Below are positions 25,483-40,400 of a stretch of 64,000 nt of DNA, piece after piece. The notes below the pieces were generated by a model that saw only the letters and a list, made by a program, of their open reading frames with translations, did no database searches and was not told where the DNA came from. How positions within the stretch are numbered: the stretch's first letter is position 1; each line of letters opens with the position of its first letter. The stretch covers positions 62,001-126,000 of the forward strand of contig JAXMAV010000010.1 of assembly GCA_046350255.1 (NCBI GenBank), read 5' to 3'. The position numbers were made by a program, and so were the translations under genes. This DNA comes from CALDUY01 sp046350255 (GTDB taxonomy: Bacteria; Planctomycetota; Planctomycetia; Gemmatales; Gemmataceae).

Positions 25483-28400
25483 ATGCAGCGACTGGTGATG
25501 GTAAGCAAGCGTACCCGTTCGACCGCCTCGATCCCGCTTCCGATCCGAACCTGGCGCCTGGAGCATCTGGAGGCACGTACCCTGCCTGCCAGTCTGCTGC
25601 ATCTGCCTGAAAACGTGGAAGGAAACCTGGCTGCCTATTTTGAACTGAGCCAGTTTAGCGGCGAGACGGTCACCGGGATTCCTGCCTCCGATGCGGCCGA
25701 ACCCACCACGGAACAGGTTCGCGGCGAGCAGCAGTCGACCATCAAGCGCTTCCAGGAATTGCTGCTGCACGATAACAGCGGCGTTCCGGTTGTTCAGGTC
25801 TGGGCGCGCGAACAGGACGGGGGGGAGGTCCTGCGGCAACTGGTGGGCCTGGGACTATCACCAACGGAAGTCAGTCTGGAGCACAGGCTGATCGAGGTCC
25901 CCGTCGCCCTGACCCGGCTCCCCGAAGTGGCAGCATTGCCAGGTGTGCTGGCTGTCACGCCTGCGTTCCGACCGATCACCCGCGCGGGAAGTGTACAGAC
26001 CCAGGGGGATGCTGTGCTACGCGCGGACCTGGTCCGCCAGGCCGGATTCGATGGGGCAGGCATCAAGGTGGGGGTCATCAGCGATTCTGCTCTATTCCTG
26101 GCCAATTCCCAGACCACCGCCGACCTGCCGGCCACAGTCGATCGCTATCTGGAGTTCGCCGGCAGCGACGAGGGCCGGGCGATGATGGAGATCGTCCACG
26201 ACATCGCGCCGAGCGCGGCGCTGGCCCACTACTCGGGGGTGTACAGTTCCACCTCCTTTGCGTCAGGTATTCGTGCCCTGGCCGCAATCGGCAGCCAGGT
26301 CATCGTGGATGATCTGGGTTACTTCGATCAGCCTTTCTTCCAGGACGGCATTGTCGCTCAGGCGGTCAACGATGTAACAGCTGGTGGCATTGTCTACGTC
26401 TCGGCGGCTGGGAACGACGCCGACCTGGGCTATCAATCCACTTTTCGCGACGCCGATCCCGGCTCGAGCACCGATCTGCATGACTTTGATCCTGGAACCG
26501 GGGTAGATACTCGCCAGCGCATCAGTACGCCAGCTGGCTACTACAACATCCTCATCCTCCAGTGGGACGACCCGTTCTATACCACCGCCGGCGTCACCCA
26601 CGATTTCAACGTCAAGATCTACGACGAGTCGGGTGCGCTGGTCGCCAGCCAGATCAGTGGAGGATCCACCAATAACCTCAGCACGCAGCAGCCCCTGGAG
26701 ATCGTTCAGTGGGTCAGCAAGGGCTCGGGCGTCTACCAGATAGAGTTCGAGCGAAAGGCCGGTTCAGGCGACTCGTTGCTGAAGTACATCCTGCTGGGGG
26801 GCAATGGCACCGCAATCTCAGAGTTCGCTACCAACACCGGGACGATCTACGGCCAACCCGCCGCTGCCGGGGCCATCGCCGTGGGCGCCGTGCCCTTCCA
26901 TGCGCCAAACACCATTCAGCCTTACAGCTCCATTGGCGAGGTGACCATCCTGTTCGACCCGGCGGGTAACCGCCTGGGTGCTCCCGAGGTGCGCAACAAG
27001 CCAGATGTGGTCGCTCCGGACGCCGTCAACACGACCTTCTTTGGCAATGACCTTCCCCAGGACACGGATTCCCTCCCGAACTTCTCCGGCACAAGCGCCG
27101 CAGCACCCCACGTGGCTGGTGTCGCCGCGCTTTTACTTGACGCCAATCCACATCTGACCCTGGCTCAGTTGACAGGCGCCCTGCGCACCACGGCGATCGA
27201 CCTGGGGCCAGCCGGCTTCGACGATGCCTTCGGATATGGGCGGGTAGACGCAGAGGCGGCACGGCTGGCAGTGCTAGCTCTGACCGATACCACCGCTCCG
27301 ACGGTTCAATTGCTCTCCCCCATCACCGAGCATGGATGGGAAGTTTCGCAAGCCGTCCTGCAGTTTTCCGAACCGCTGCCCAGCGGGGCAAGCACTCCGG
27401 CCTCCCCTGCCAACGCAGCGAACTACACGCTCCTCTCGGCGGGGCCCGATGGTGTCTTCGGCAATGGCGACGACGTGACCTACACGGTCAGCCCGTCGTA
27501 TAACCAGGACACGCGAACGGTCACCCTGACCTTCTCTGCGCCGACCACGGTGCTGCCGCGCGCCAGATACCGCCTGACGCTGGACTGCACCTCTGCCCTG
27601 GCCGACCCCGCGGGTAACGCGCTCAATGGTGGCGTGGATCGAATCTTCGAGTTCACCCTGGGTTACCGCAGCGGGATTGTCCCACTCGCTGGCGGTGTGA
27701 CGGCAAGCGAAATCGACCTGCGGCCCGATGGCTCGCTGGTGGTGGCCACTGCACACAATCCCATCGTCAGCGGGTACAGATGGCCCCAGGTACTGCTCAA
27801 TCAGTACGATGCGGGCGGCGCCGGTCAACCAGCCTTCCATACCGCGCCAACGGACATCAGGTGGTCCTGGCGTGTCACCGGCGTGGACCTTGCTGTCAAC
27901 GCCACCAGTGGAGTGGTCGGCTGGAACGACCTGGAGGAGATCTGGGTCGGCTTCCCAGACGACTACTACCAGTCCTACTACATGCTCGACGGCTCGGCCC
28001 GAACCATCGGGGACTGGCGCGTCGCAGCCTCGGTCGAGACAGGGCTCGGTCCGCGCGTGGACATGAACGCCAGCGGTGCGTTCGTCATGTGGATCCCGAT
28101 GTACCACTACACCCCACCCTCGGTCGCCTACAAGGCAGAGGTCTACGGCAGGCGGTTTGACGCCACGGGGACACCTCTCGGGCCGATTTTCAAGGTAAGC
28201 GAGGAAGTTGGAACCAGCGAAGGCGATGTGGCGATGTCGCCAACCGGGGCCAGTGTCTTCGTCTGGAATCGTGGCTCACGGATCCTGGGTCGGTACATGG
28301 ATGCCGGCGGCAACCTGGTGGGCAACGAGTTTTACATTGATGCGGGCGATGCCGGAGCCGACCTGCCGCGCATCGCCATGGCAGCAGACGGGTCGTTCGT

Positions 28401-31400
28401 CGTCACCTGGCAAACGGGGGCGGGGTCCTACTTCCGCCGGTACGACGCCTCGGCCAATCCACTCGGGCCGGCCCAGCAGGTATTCATGACCGGCTGGAAC
28501 CCGGAAATCGCCATGGCCAGCGACGGCCGGTTCGCCATCGCCTGGATCGGCCCGGACGGAGCGAGCAACGGCGTGTTCGTGCAGCGCTTCCTGGCGGACG
28601 GAACCCCGGTAGGCGCGCGACGGTTTGTCAACGATACGCAGACGGCAGGCGACCAGACAGGCGCCCGTATCGCCATGCGCGACGATGGCTCCTTCGTCGT
28701 CGCCTGGGGGACCTACAACGGAACCGGCTTCGCCCGCTGGTACGACTGGGCGGGACCCGACGAACAACTGCCCTTCGGGCCTTACGTCCGCTCGATGACA
28801 CCGACTCAGCCTGCCACCGGACCTGTCTCCAGCCTGACCGTCACCTTTGATCGAGCCGTTGATGCCGCCACCTTCACCGTGGGTGACGTGACCCTGAACG
28901 ACCCGGTCGGCCGATTGATCGCTGCCAGTTCGGTCAGCACCACCGACAACAAGACGTTCACCATCACTTTCCCGTCGAGCAACTTGCCCGGCCGCTACCG
29001 TGTCAAGGTGGGCCCCAACGTCGCCGACTCCGCCGGCATCCTGATGAACCAGGACGGCGACGTGACCAACGGCGAGACTGCGGACGCCTTTTCCGGCTAC
29101 TTCTACCGAGCGGCACCCTCCGCAGCCCCACTCGAGTTCAACGAGGGCTTCGAGGCAGCCAGCATCGACGCCCTGTCGGGGGCCTGGTCCTTTGCCAGTG
29201 ACGCTGGCACCATCGTCCTGGCCAGCACCAACAGTCCGCACGGTGGCTCGCAGCACCTGCATTTCAAAGACGGCACCGGCTACCGCGAGGCCACACTCAA
29301 GCTGGACCTGTCCGCCCACTCTGGGGCCACCAACCTCGCTCTGGACTTCTGGCTCCAAGAAGTTGGCTCTTCCTGGTACGCAACCAACAATCTCGACGTG
29401 TTAGTTAGTGGCGATGGAGTGAACTGGAGCAAGGTCGGCAACACCCTCGATGTCGAGGCGGGTGCCTATGCGCGGGCGGCCTATGACCTGGACCAGGCGC
29501 TGGCCGCCGCCTCGGTGGCCATTGACGCCGATGTCTACATCAAGTTCCGCCATTACAGTTCGCACGACATCTACACGCTGACGCTCGATGACATCCGCGT
29601 CAGCACCCGCGACGTGTTAGGCCCGCGTATCGTCAGCCAGACTCCAACCGACGTTGGGACAGGTTCATTAAGCAGCATCACGGTGACCTTCGACGAGGGG
29701 ATCAATCCGACCACGTTCTCAGCTAGCGACGTGACCATTTACAACCCCACCGGGCAGACCATCTCGCTGAACGGCAACCCGGTCAATAGTGGTGACGACC
29801 GCACCTTTACCTTGAACCTGGCCAGCGCACAAACCCAGGCGGGCACCTACCGCGTGCAGATCGGCCCGTCCATTGTCGATCCAGTCGGCAACCTGATGAA
29901 TCAGGACGGCGACGAACTGCCTGGCGAGAACGGCCTGGCCGACGTCTACCAGGGCGTGATCACGATCCAGGCTGTTCCTCAGCCACTGCCAATCACTCAG
30001 AACTTTGACTCCGGTTCTTTCACCACCTTGCCCGGATGGAGTTTCGCAAGCAGCGGTGGTGTGACCGAGGTCAGCAATTCTGATGGGCCGCGCGGAAGTC
30101 ACCACCTCCGCATGCGCAACACCGCGAATGGAACCAACAGCATTCGCGAGGCGGTCCTGGCGATGGACCTTTCCTCCGCCAGTGGAGCCACTGACCTGAC
30201 GCTCGACTTCTGGCTGCAACGTGTGGGCGACACCTACAACAACGTGGGGCTACTCTATTTCAGCGGTGACGGCCAATCCTGGTCCTCGTATACCACCGGC
30301 CTGTCCACGCCGGTTCTGGGCCAGTACTACCACATGGCCATCGACCTCGACGCCGCACTGTCGGCCGCGGGTATCACGTTAGACGGCGACGTGTTCGTCA
30401 AGTTCTGGCATAGTGGCTCCTACACCAACAGCATCTATACATTCGACGACGTTCGCGTCGCTCGCGGAGTCGATGTCTTTGGGCCTTATGTGATCGAACA
30501 AGCGCCCGCCGGGCAGGCGACCGCGCCGCTGAACAGCCTGACGGTGACGTTTAACGAGGCCATCAACCCTGCCTCGTTCACTGTTTCCGATGTGACCATC
30601 AAGGATCCCACGGGGGGGATGGTCTCCCTGAGCGGCAATCCCACCCCCAGCGCTGACAATAAAACCTTCACACTCACTTTCGCCGCTGCCCAGAGCCTTG
30701 CCGGCACCTACACGGTCCAGCTGGGTCCGGATATTCTCGACGCAGCCGGCAACCAGATGAATCAGGACCGCGACGACCTGCTCGCCGAGACGACCGACGC
30801 GTACCAGGGGACATTCTGGATCGGCGTTCCTGCTGGTCAGCAGGTGCCCTACACCCAGGGTTTCGAGTCGGGCACCCTCAGCAGCCTCATGAGTTGGAGC
30901 TTTGCCTCGACAGGCGGCAGCATCGAGATCACCGACGCAGATGCCCCGCGCGGTAGCTACCATCTGCGCATGACGCATACGGCAGCGTGGACTACCACCA
31001 CGCGCGAGGCGATTCTGAAAATGGATCTGGCCGCACAAAGTGGAGCCACGAACCTGGCCCTGGATTTCTGGGCCAGGCAGACCACCAGTAACCTCGCCTC
31101 GCTATCGCTTTACGTCAGTGGGAACGGCACGACCTGGACCGCGGTTGGCGCGCAACCGGGCTACCCGCTTGAGAGCACCTACACCCGCTATGCCTACGAC
31201 CTCGACCAGGTGCTCGCAACGGCCGGCATTTCTCTGGATGCCGATGTCTTTATCAAGTTTGTTCATTCGGGATTCTACGGCGGTAGCGCCCTGGTACTCG
31301 ACGACATCCGCATCAGCACGGCGGACGTGTTCGGCCCACGTGTCACGGGTCATTCCCCCACGGGAAACAACATAGGTCCCATCGATACGCTCACCATCAC

Positions 31401-34400
31401 CTTTGACGAACCTATCGACCCCACCACCTTCACCGTGGGCGACGTCAACATCATCGGTCCGGCTGGTGCGACGGTTAGCCTGCTCGAGGACCCGATCAAC
31501 AGTGGCGACAACCGCAACTTCACCTTAAACCTTGCCGTACCTCACAGACTGCCTGGCCTGTACACCCTGCGCGTCGGACCAAACATCCTCGACTCCGCCG
31601 GCAACCCGATGAATCAGGATGGCGACATCCAGCTGGGGGAGACTAACGGCCAGGACACCTACGTCGGCACTTTCCGAATCGATGCCGTCGCTCAGCCGTT
31701 TCCAGTCACCCAGGGCTTCGAGTCTGGTCGGCTCGGCGACCTGCCCGGTTGGGCCTTCGCCGTCACTGATGGTTCAATCAAGGTATCGCAGAGTGATGGG
31801 CCGCGGGGCAGTTACCACCTGAAGCTGGCCAACGAAACCGGCTATACTACGACAACGCGGGAGGCGGTACTAAAACTGGACCTGTCAACCCAGACAGGCG
31901 CCACGAACCTGGCCCTGGATTTCTGGGCCAAGCAGATCAATGCGAGCGCTCCGGCATACCTGTACCTGTATGTCAGCGGTGACGGCGCCACCTGGACCCA
32001 GGTTGGCACCTCCCATCTGAATGTGCCGCTCGGCACCTACGCAGGCTACGCTTTTGACCTGGATCAGGTCCTCGCTGCCGCCTCCGTCGCCCTGGACGGC
32101 GATGTGTACCTCCGATTCACGCATTCCGGCTACTATGCGGGCAGCGGGTTAACTCTGGATGACATCCGCGTCAGCAACCTCGACGTCTTCGGACCGCGGG
32201 TGACCACCCTCAGCCCTAGCGGACCGGTAGATGGCCCGGTGTCGGTGCTGACCGTTACCTTCAATGAAGCGATCAGTCTCGCCTCGTTCGTCGCCGCCGA
32301 TGTCCAGGTGATTGGCCCGTCCGGAGCCTCCATCTCGCTCAGCGGCAACCCTGTGGACAGCGGCGACGGTAGGACGTTCACGCTCAACCTGGCCACGGCC
32401 CAAACGCAGGCGGGCACCTATACCGTGCGCGTTGGCCCGTACGTCCTCGACGTGGCCGGCAACCTGATGAACCAGGACAACGACCTGATCGTCGGAGAAA
32501 CCAACGGCGAAGACACCTTTACCGGCACGTTCCAGGTCCGCGCTGCTGCCCAGGCCTTTCCCTACACGCAGGACTTTAACTCTGGAACTCTCGCCTTGCC
32601 AGGCTGGTCGTTTGCCTCGTCCAGTGGCACCATCGAGGTGACTGGCAGCGACGGGCCGCGTGGCAGCAATCACCTCCGCCTGACGCACACCGCCAATAGC
32701 AACGCCACACGCGACGCTGTCTTGAAGATGGATCTATCTAGCCAGTTTGGTGCAACCAACCTGGCCCTCGACTTCTGGGCCAAGAAACTCGGCGATTCCT
32801 CCTCCTCCAATAACTTCCGGGTGTTCGTCAGCGGTGATGGCACGACCTGGAGCGCGGTGACCGCTTACAATCTCCAGCCCGCATTCAACCTCTATCAGCA
32901 ATTCTCCTTCGATCTCGACCAGGCGCTGGCCAGTAACGGCGTCACTCTCGACGCCGACGTTTACATCCGCTTCGCGCATACTGCCACCTACACCGGTAGC
33001 GTCCTCGTGCTGGACGACATCCGTGTTAGCAACCTGGACGCATTTGGACCGCGGGTGACCAGTCAGACGCCAGCCACGTCTGCTGACGCGCCACTGGCAT
33101 CGGTGACTGTAACATTCAACGAACCGATTGACCCGGCCAGCTTCACTGCAGGCGACGTGGCCATCACGGGTCCATCCGGGGCTGCTGTGGCCCTGTCGGG
33201 TAGCCCAACGGCCAGTAACGGCAACCAGACTTTCACTCTCACCTTTGCCTCCGCGCAGACCCAGGCGGGCACCTACACCCTGCGCATCGGGCCGGACGTG
33301 CTCGACACTGCCGGCAACTCCATGAACCAGAATCAGAACGAGATCCTGGGTGAATCGGCTGACGCGTACTCCAGCACCTTCCAGATTCGCTCTGCTGCTC
33401 AGGTGTTCCCCTATGCCCAGGGCTTCGAGAGTGGCAGCCTCGCTGCCCCTGGCTGGAGCTTCAATGCTCCCACCGGCGCCATCGAGGTGACCACCGCCGA
33501 TGGGCCCCGCGGTAGCTACCACCTGCGCATGAAGCAGTCGCAAGATTACACCACCAACGAGCGTGAGGCAGTGCTCCTGCTCGACCTGGCCGGTCAGGCG
33601 GGTCGCTCTGATCTCGAACTCGACTTCTGGCTCAAGTCGCTCTCGAACAGTTCCAACTACCTGCGTGTCTACGTCAGCGGCAATGGTTCTTCCTGGACAC
33701 TGATCGGCAACAACCTGACCACCGGGCTGGGGCAGTACCTCCACCTCACCTACGACCTCGATCAGAAACTCGCCGCCGCCAACATCGCGCTGGACAGTGA
33801 TGTCTATGTCAAGTTCGCCCACTACGGCTATTACGCCAATAATGCCATCACCATCGACGATATCCGCGTCGATGATGAGGATGTTACTTCCCCACAGGTG
33901 ACGGCGCAAACGCCGTCCGGTTCGTTCAATGGTCCGCTGAATACGATCACTCTGACGTTCAACGAGGCGATCGACCCGGCCACGTTCACGGCGGCCGACG
34001 TCCTGCTGACCAGCCCGGCAGGCAACACCTTGGCCCTGAGCGGCAATCCGACACCGAGTACCGACAATCGGACCTTTACGCTAACCCTGGCGGCCAGCCA
34101 AACCCTTCCTGGCACGTACAAGATCCAGATCGGCCCTAATGTCGCTGACCTGGCAGGCAACGAGCTGAACTGGAATAACAACGAGTTGCTCGCCGAGACT
34201 GGCGATTACTACCGTAGCAGCTTCGTCCTGAATGCAACGGCTCAAACACTGCCGTTGACGCAATCGTTCGACGGCGGGAACATCGCCGCCTTACCAGGCT
34301 GGAGCTTCGGGACTGAGGACGGGACCATCGACGTAACAACCGCCTCGGGACCGCGCGGCACCAACCATCTGCGGATGACGCGGGGTACGTACACGGGAAG

Positions 34401-37400
34401 TTACCTCGCACGGGAGGCCGTACTAAAGCTCAATCTGGCAGGCCAGTCTGGTGCCAACAACCTTGAACTGGATTTCTGGGCCAAACAGTTGGTGGCGTCG
34501 TCGTCGAACTGGGTGGCGGTCTCGCTGAGTGGCAACAGTACCACCTGGGTACAGGTGGCGTCGCTTCAGTACCAGGACCTGAGCCAGTATCACCATGCGG
34601 TCCTTGACCTGGATCAGTTGCTGGGGGACAACTCGATCGCGCTGGACGCCGACGTCTATGTCAAGTTCACGCACATGGCATTTTACGGGGGCGATGCTGT
34701 AGTCATCGACGATGTTCGCGTCAGCACAGGGGACGCCTTCGGGCCCAAGGTGCTTGCTCACTCACCGACTGGTCCAGTGGCGGGCAGTTTGAGCAACATC
34801 ACGGTCACCTTCGATGAACCGATCGACCCGACGAGCTTTACTGCCGCCGACGTGTCGCTGATCAGCCCGGCTGGACAGGTGCTGGCCCTGTCGGGCAATC
34901 CCGTGCCCAGCGGCGACAACAAAACATTCACGCTCACTCTGGCCACGGCACAAACCCTTGCAGGCAGCTACCGCTTACGAGTCGGGCCGGATGTGCTGGA
35001 CACTGCTGGCAATCAGATGAATCAGGACGGCAACATCTTGCAGGGTATGCCGACCACAGACGCCTACAGCGTGAGCATTGATATCACCAGCACCGCACAG
35101 ACATTGCCGGTCGTTCAGGATTTCGAAGGCGGCAGCCTGAACAACCTGCCGGGCTGGAGTTTCTCCGCCGGCGACGGCACAATCAGCGTCACCTCCAGCG
35201 ACAGCCCCCGGGGTAACAATCACCTGAAGATGGTGAATGCTACCTCGTACGTCACGACGACGCGGGAGGCGATCCTGAAGCTGGACCTTTCGGCACATAC
35301 GGCGGCATCGAACCTGTACCTCGACTACTGGTTCAAGAAACTGGGTGGGTCGGAATCTTCCAACAGCCTGTCCGTGTATGTCAGCAGCAACGCGGTATCC
35401 TGGGTGCAGCTGGGTAGCCCAATTAATCCGGGGGTTCAGGGAGCCTATGTCCACGCCTGGCACGACCTGGACAACGCCTTGAACACCAACGGCATCACCA
35501 TCGATGCTGATGTCTACGTCAAGTTCGTCCACAGTGGCTACTACGCTGGTGCAACATTTACCCTCGATGACATCCGCGTCAGCACAACCGAGGCGGTCGG
35601 CCCGCGAGTGACGGGAACCACCCCTACCGGCACAATCGCAGGACCACTCGACTCGTTAACAGTCACCTTCAACGAAGATATCGACGCATCCAGTTTCACA
35701 GCGGCGGATGTGGTGGTGCTCGATCCAGGTGGCCAACCCGTTGCGCTGAGCGGCAATCCGGTGGACTCGGGCGATCACCGCACCTTCACGATCAACCTGG
35801 CGAGCGAGCAAACCATCCGTGGCGAGTATGTCCTGAGCATCGGCCCAGACGTACGCGACGTGAACGGCAACCCGATGAATCAGGACCAGGACGGCTTTAA
35901 CCTGGAGGCCAATGGACAGGATGTTTACTCCACCAGGTTGACTTTGGGGCCGCCCACAGCACAGACACTTCCCGTGGCACAGGGCTTCGAGGTGACCAGC
36001 CTGGCTGACCTGGCTGGCTGGAGTTTCGTTACCAGTGTGGGAAAAATCGAGGCAACAACGGTTGATAACCCGTATGACGGGGCGCGGCATCTGCGTTTCT
36101 CATCTGCGTACACAGGTGCAATCAACACGCGCTCGGCCACACTGTTGCTCGACCTGTCCGCGCAGACAGGAGCTACCAATTTGGTGCTCGATTACTGGAT
36201 CAAGGAGCTTTTAGGGACATCGACAAACTACCTGACCTTGCAGGCCAGCGGCAATGGGACGACATTTGTCAATCTGGGCAGCAATATCGACACCAACTCC
36301 ACCACCTACACCCATCGGGTGGAAGATCTGGACGCGCTGCTAGCCACAGCGGGGATCGCTCTGGACAGCGACGTTTATCTCCGCTTCACGCATACGGGGT
36401 ACTATGACGGCTACAACTTGTCGGTCGACAGCATTCGGGTGCGAACCGCGTCCACGCTGAACAATCCGCCGACGCTGACGACCATGGCCACCCTCACGGG
36501 AGCGAACGAGGACACTTCTTTCACGATCACGCACGCGGCGCTGCTAGCCGCGGGCAACGAGGCGGACCCCAACAGCGATCCGGTGAGCTTCCGCATCGAT
36601 GCAGTGAGCAGCGGCACACTGACCAAGGATGGGCAGGCAATCACCCCGGGTGTCACACTGGTCGGGCCAGGAGAGAGCCTGGTGTGGACACCGGCATCCA
36701 ATGCCAACGGCACGCTGAACGCCTTCACAGTCCGAGCGCACGACGGTGATCTAGCATCACTGAGTCCGGTGCAGGTCAAGGTAACGGTGACGGCGGTGAA
36801 CGACGCTCCGGTGGCGACGGGTTCGGTGAACCTGACAGCCATCAACGAAGACGAGACTGCTCCCGCCAGCGGGCGGCCCTCGACCCTGTTTGCCAGCAAC
36901 TTCTCTGACAGCGTGGACCAGGTGAGTGGCGGCAGCTATGCCAACACGTTGTATGGCATCGCCATCATCAATAACGCAGCGACAGCAGGCCAGGGAACCT
37001 GGCAATACTCCGTCAACGGCAGCACCTGGAGCGCAGTGGGTACTCCCACATCCGCTGCCGCCCTGGTTGTGACTGGGAACGGCTGGCTCCGCTTCCTGCC
37101 TGCCGCGAACTATAATGGCACCCCCGGTGGCCTGACAGTGCGGCTGATCGAGACAGGCGGGGCAACTCCCACCACCGGCACCACGGTGGACCTGAGCGGA
37201 GCGGGCGCTACCGGTGGCGCGACGATTTACAGCAGCGCGACGGTGTCGCTTGCAGTGGTAGTCAATCCCGTCAACGACGCGCCGGTGCTGGACAACACGG
37301 GCACGATGGCCCTGGATACGATCCTGGAAGATGCCACGACCAACTCAGGCACGCTGATCTCCTCGTTGCTCGCGAGCGCTGGCGACCGTATCAACGATGT

Positions 37401-40400
37401 GGATGCAGGCGCGATCGAGGGCATCGCCGTGACTGCTGCTGATACGACCAACGGCGTATGGGAGTACAGTACGGACAACGGTGGGAACTGGTCGGCACTG
37501 GGCAATGTGAGTGCCACCAGCGCCAGGCTACTGGCCAGTAATAGTGGTACCCGCGTGCGATTCGTCCCAAATGCCAACTACACGGGCACCCTGACGGCAG
37601 CGTTGACCTTCCGGGCCTGGGATCAGGCGACCGGAAGTAATGGCAACACAGCGAGCACGTCGAGTAATGGAGGTACGACTGCATTTAGCAGTGCAACGGA
37701 AACGGCTAGCCTGATTGTGTCGGCAGTTAACGACGCGCCAGTGCTGGACATCTCCGGGAACCCCGCACTCTTCCCGCTACTTGAAGACACCTTGCCACCG
37801 AGTGCCCCTGCCCTGGTGGCCGAGCGCGAGCCGAACGATGACGGCGTTGTCGGAATAGCGGCTGCGGACCTGACCGCGGCGAACGATATATCATCTAGCT
37901 TCTACCTGGTCAGCAGCTCGACTTATCGCTCTGTGGTTACCGGCACCATTAGCATTGGCAATGATGGTGATTGGGACTTCTACATGTTCTATGCTGCCCC
38001 GGGTGATAGCCTGACCGTGGCCCTCGACTCGATCACTCTACCTGATCCATACCTTCGTTTGTACAGCAGTTCAATGGCATTGTTGCGTGTGGACGACGAC
38101 AGTGGCCCGGGACTGAGTTCATTACTTACTTACTCGTCCTTCTCCTCAGCCGGGTTCTACTACCTGGTGGCGGACGACCTGACCAGCGGCACTGGTTCCT
38201 ATCAACTCACTTCCACACTGACGACCACGCGCTCGGTCCCCGCCACTTACACTGTTGCTCAGCTAGTTGGGGCGGCAACAACGGATGTGGACACCAACTC
38301 TCTCCAGGGTGTTGCCGTGGTTGGCCAAACCGGCAACGATGAAGGGACCTGGCAGTACCACCTGGGCTCCACCTGGGTCAATCTCCCGGGAGTAGCCGAG
38401 GCCTCGGCTCTACTCCTCCGTGACACGGATTCAATCCGTTATGTCCCAGGGGTGAACTTCAACGGAACGGCGTCGTTACTGGTGCGCGCCTGGGATCGGA
38501 CGACCGGTACCAGTGGCGACTCCGTCGACCTCACCGGTTCGGGAGCGACAGGTAGCACCTCCGCCTTCAGCGCAAATGTGGAAACGATCACCATCAGTGT
38601 GACCGCGGTCAATGATGCACCCAGCTTCACCAAGGGCGCGAATCAGACTGCCCTCGAAGATGCAGGCGCGCAATCGGTCACGGGCTGGGCTACGAACTTG
38701 AGCGCTGGACCTGCGGACGAGTCAGCGCAGACTCTTAGCTTCCTGGTCACGAACGACAATAACGCCCTGTTCAGTGCACAACCGAGTATCGATGCTACTG
38801 GCAAGCTCACGTACACACCCGCAGCTAACGCCAATGGCAGTGCCACTGTCTCCGTACGCATCCAGGATGATGGCGCCACGGCCAACGGTGGCATCGATAC
38901 CAGCGAAGTGCAGACCTTCACCATCACTGTAACCGCGGTCAATGATGCGCCCAGTTTCTCCAAGGGCGCAAACGAGTTAGTGTTAGAAGACGCAGGCCCG
39001 CAATCGGTCACTGGCTGGGCCACCAATATCAGCGCGGGACCAGCGAACGAGGGGGGCCAGTCGCTGCTATTTCTGGTCACGAATGACAACAACGCCCTGT
39101 TCAGCGTCCAACCCAGCATTGACGCCTCAGGCAAACTCACTTACACACCCGCAGCTAACGCCAACGGTAGCGCCACCATCTCCGTACGCATTCAGGATGA
39201 TGGCGCCACTGCCAACGGTGGCATCGACACCAGCGAGGCGCAGACCTTCACCATCACCGTGACTGCAGTCAATGATGCCCCCAGTTTCACCAAGGGCGCA
39301 AACCAGACTGCCCTGGAGGATGCAGGAGCGCAGTCCGTCTCCGGTTGGGCCACCAACCTCAGCGCCGGGCCACCGGATGAGGTGGGTCAATCCCTTAACT
39401 TCCTTGTCACGAACGACAACAACGCGTTATTCAGCGTGCAACCGAGCATCGACGCTACAGGCAAGTTGACTTACACCCCAGCAGAGAACGCCAACGGTAC
39501 GGCTACCATCTCCGTGCGCATCCAGGATGATGGCACCACCACAAACGGTGGCATCGACACCAGTGTTGCCCAGACCTTCACCATCACGGTGACTGCAGTC
39601 AATGACGTGCCCAGTTTCACCAAGGGCGCGAACCTGACCGTCCTTGAAGATGCTGGTGCGCAATCCGTCTCCGGTTGGGCCACCGCTCTCAGCGCAGGAC
39701 CGAGCAATGAATCGGCGCAGGCTCTTAGCTTCCTGGTCACGAACGACAACAACGCCCTGTTCAGCGTCCAACCCAGCATTGACGCTACAGGTAAGCTCAC
39801 TTACACATCCGCAGCTAACGCCAACGGTAGCGCCATCATCTCCGTACGTATCCAGGACGATGGCGCCACGGCCAATGGTGGCATCGACACCAGCGCGGTG
39901 CAGACCTTCACCATCACCGTGACCGCAGTCAACGATGCACCGAGTTTCACCAAGGGCGTAAACCAGACTGTCCTGGAAGACGCAGGGGCGCAGTCTGTCA
40001 CTGGCTGGGCCACCAACCTTAGTGCTGGACCGACTAATGAATCGGCCCAGGCTCTTAACTTCCTGGTTTCGAACGACAACAACGCCTTGTTCAGTGTCCA
40101 GCCAGCAATTGATGCGACTGGAAAACTCACGTACACACCCGCAGCTAATGCACACGGTAGCGCTACTGTCTCGGTGCGCATCCAGGACGATGGCACCACT
40201 GCCAATGGTGGCATCGACACCAGCGCAGTCCAGACTTTCATCATCACCGTGACCGCAGTCAACGATGCGCCCAGTTTCTCCAAGGGGGCAAACCAGACTG
40301 CCCTGGAGGATGCAGGAGCGCAGTCCGTCTCCGGCTGGGCCACCGCCCTCAGCGCGGGGCCTGCGGACGAGGTGGGCCAGTCGTTGACCTTCCTGGTCAC

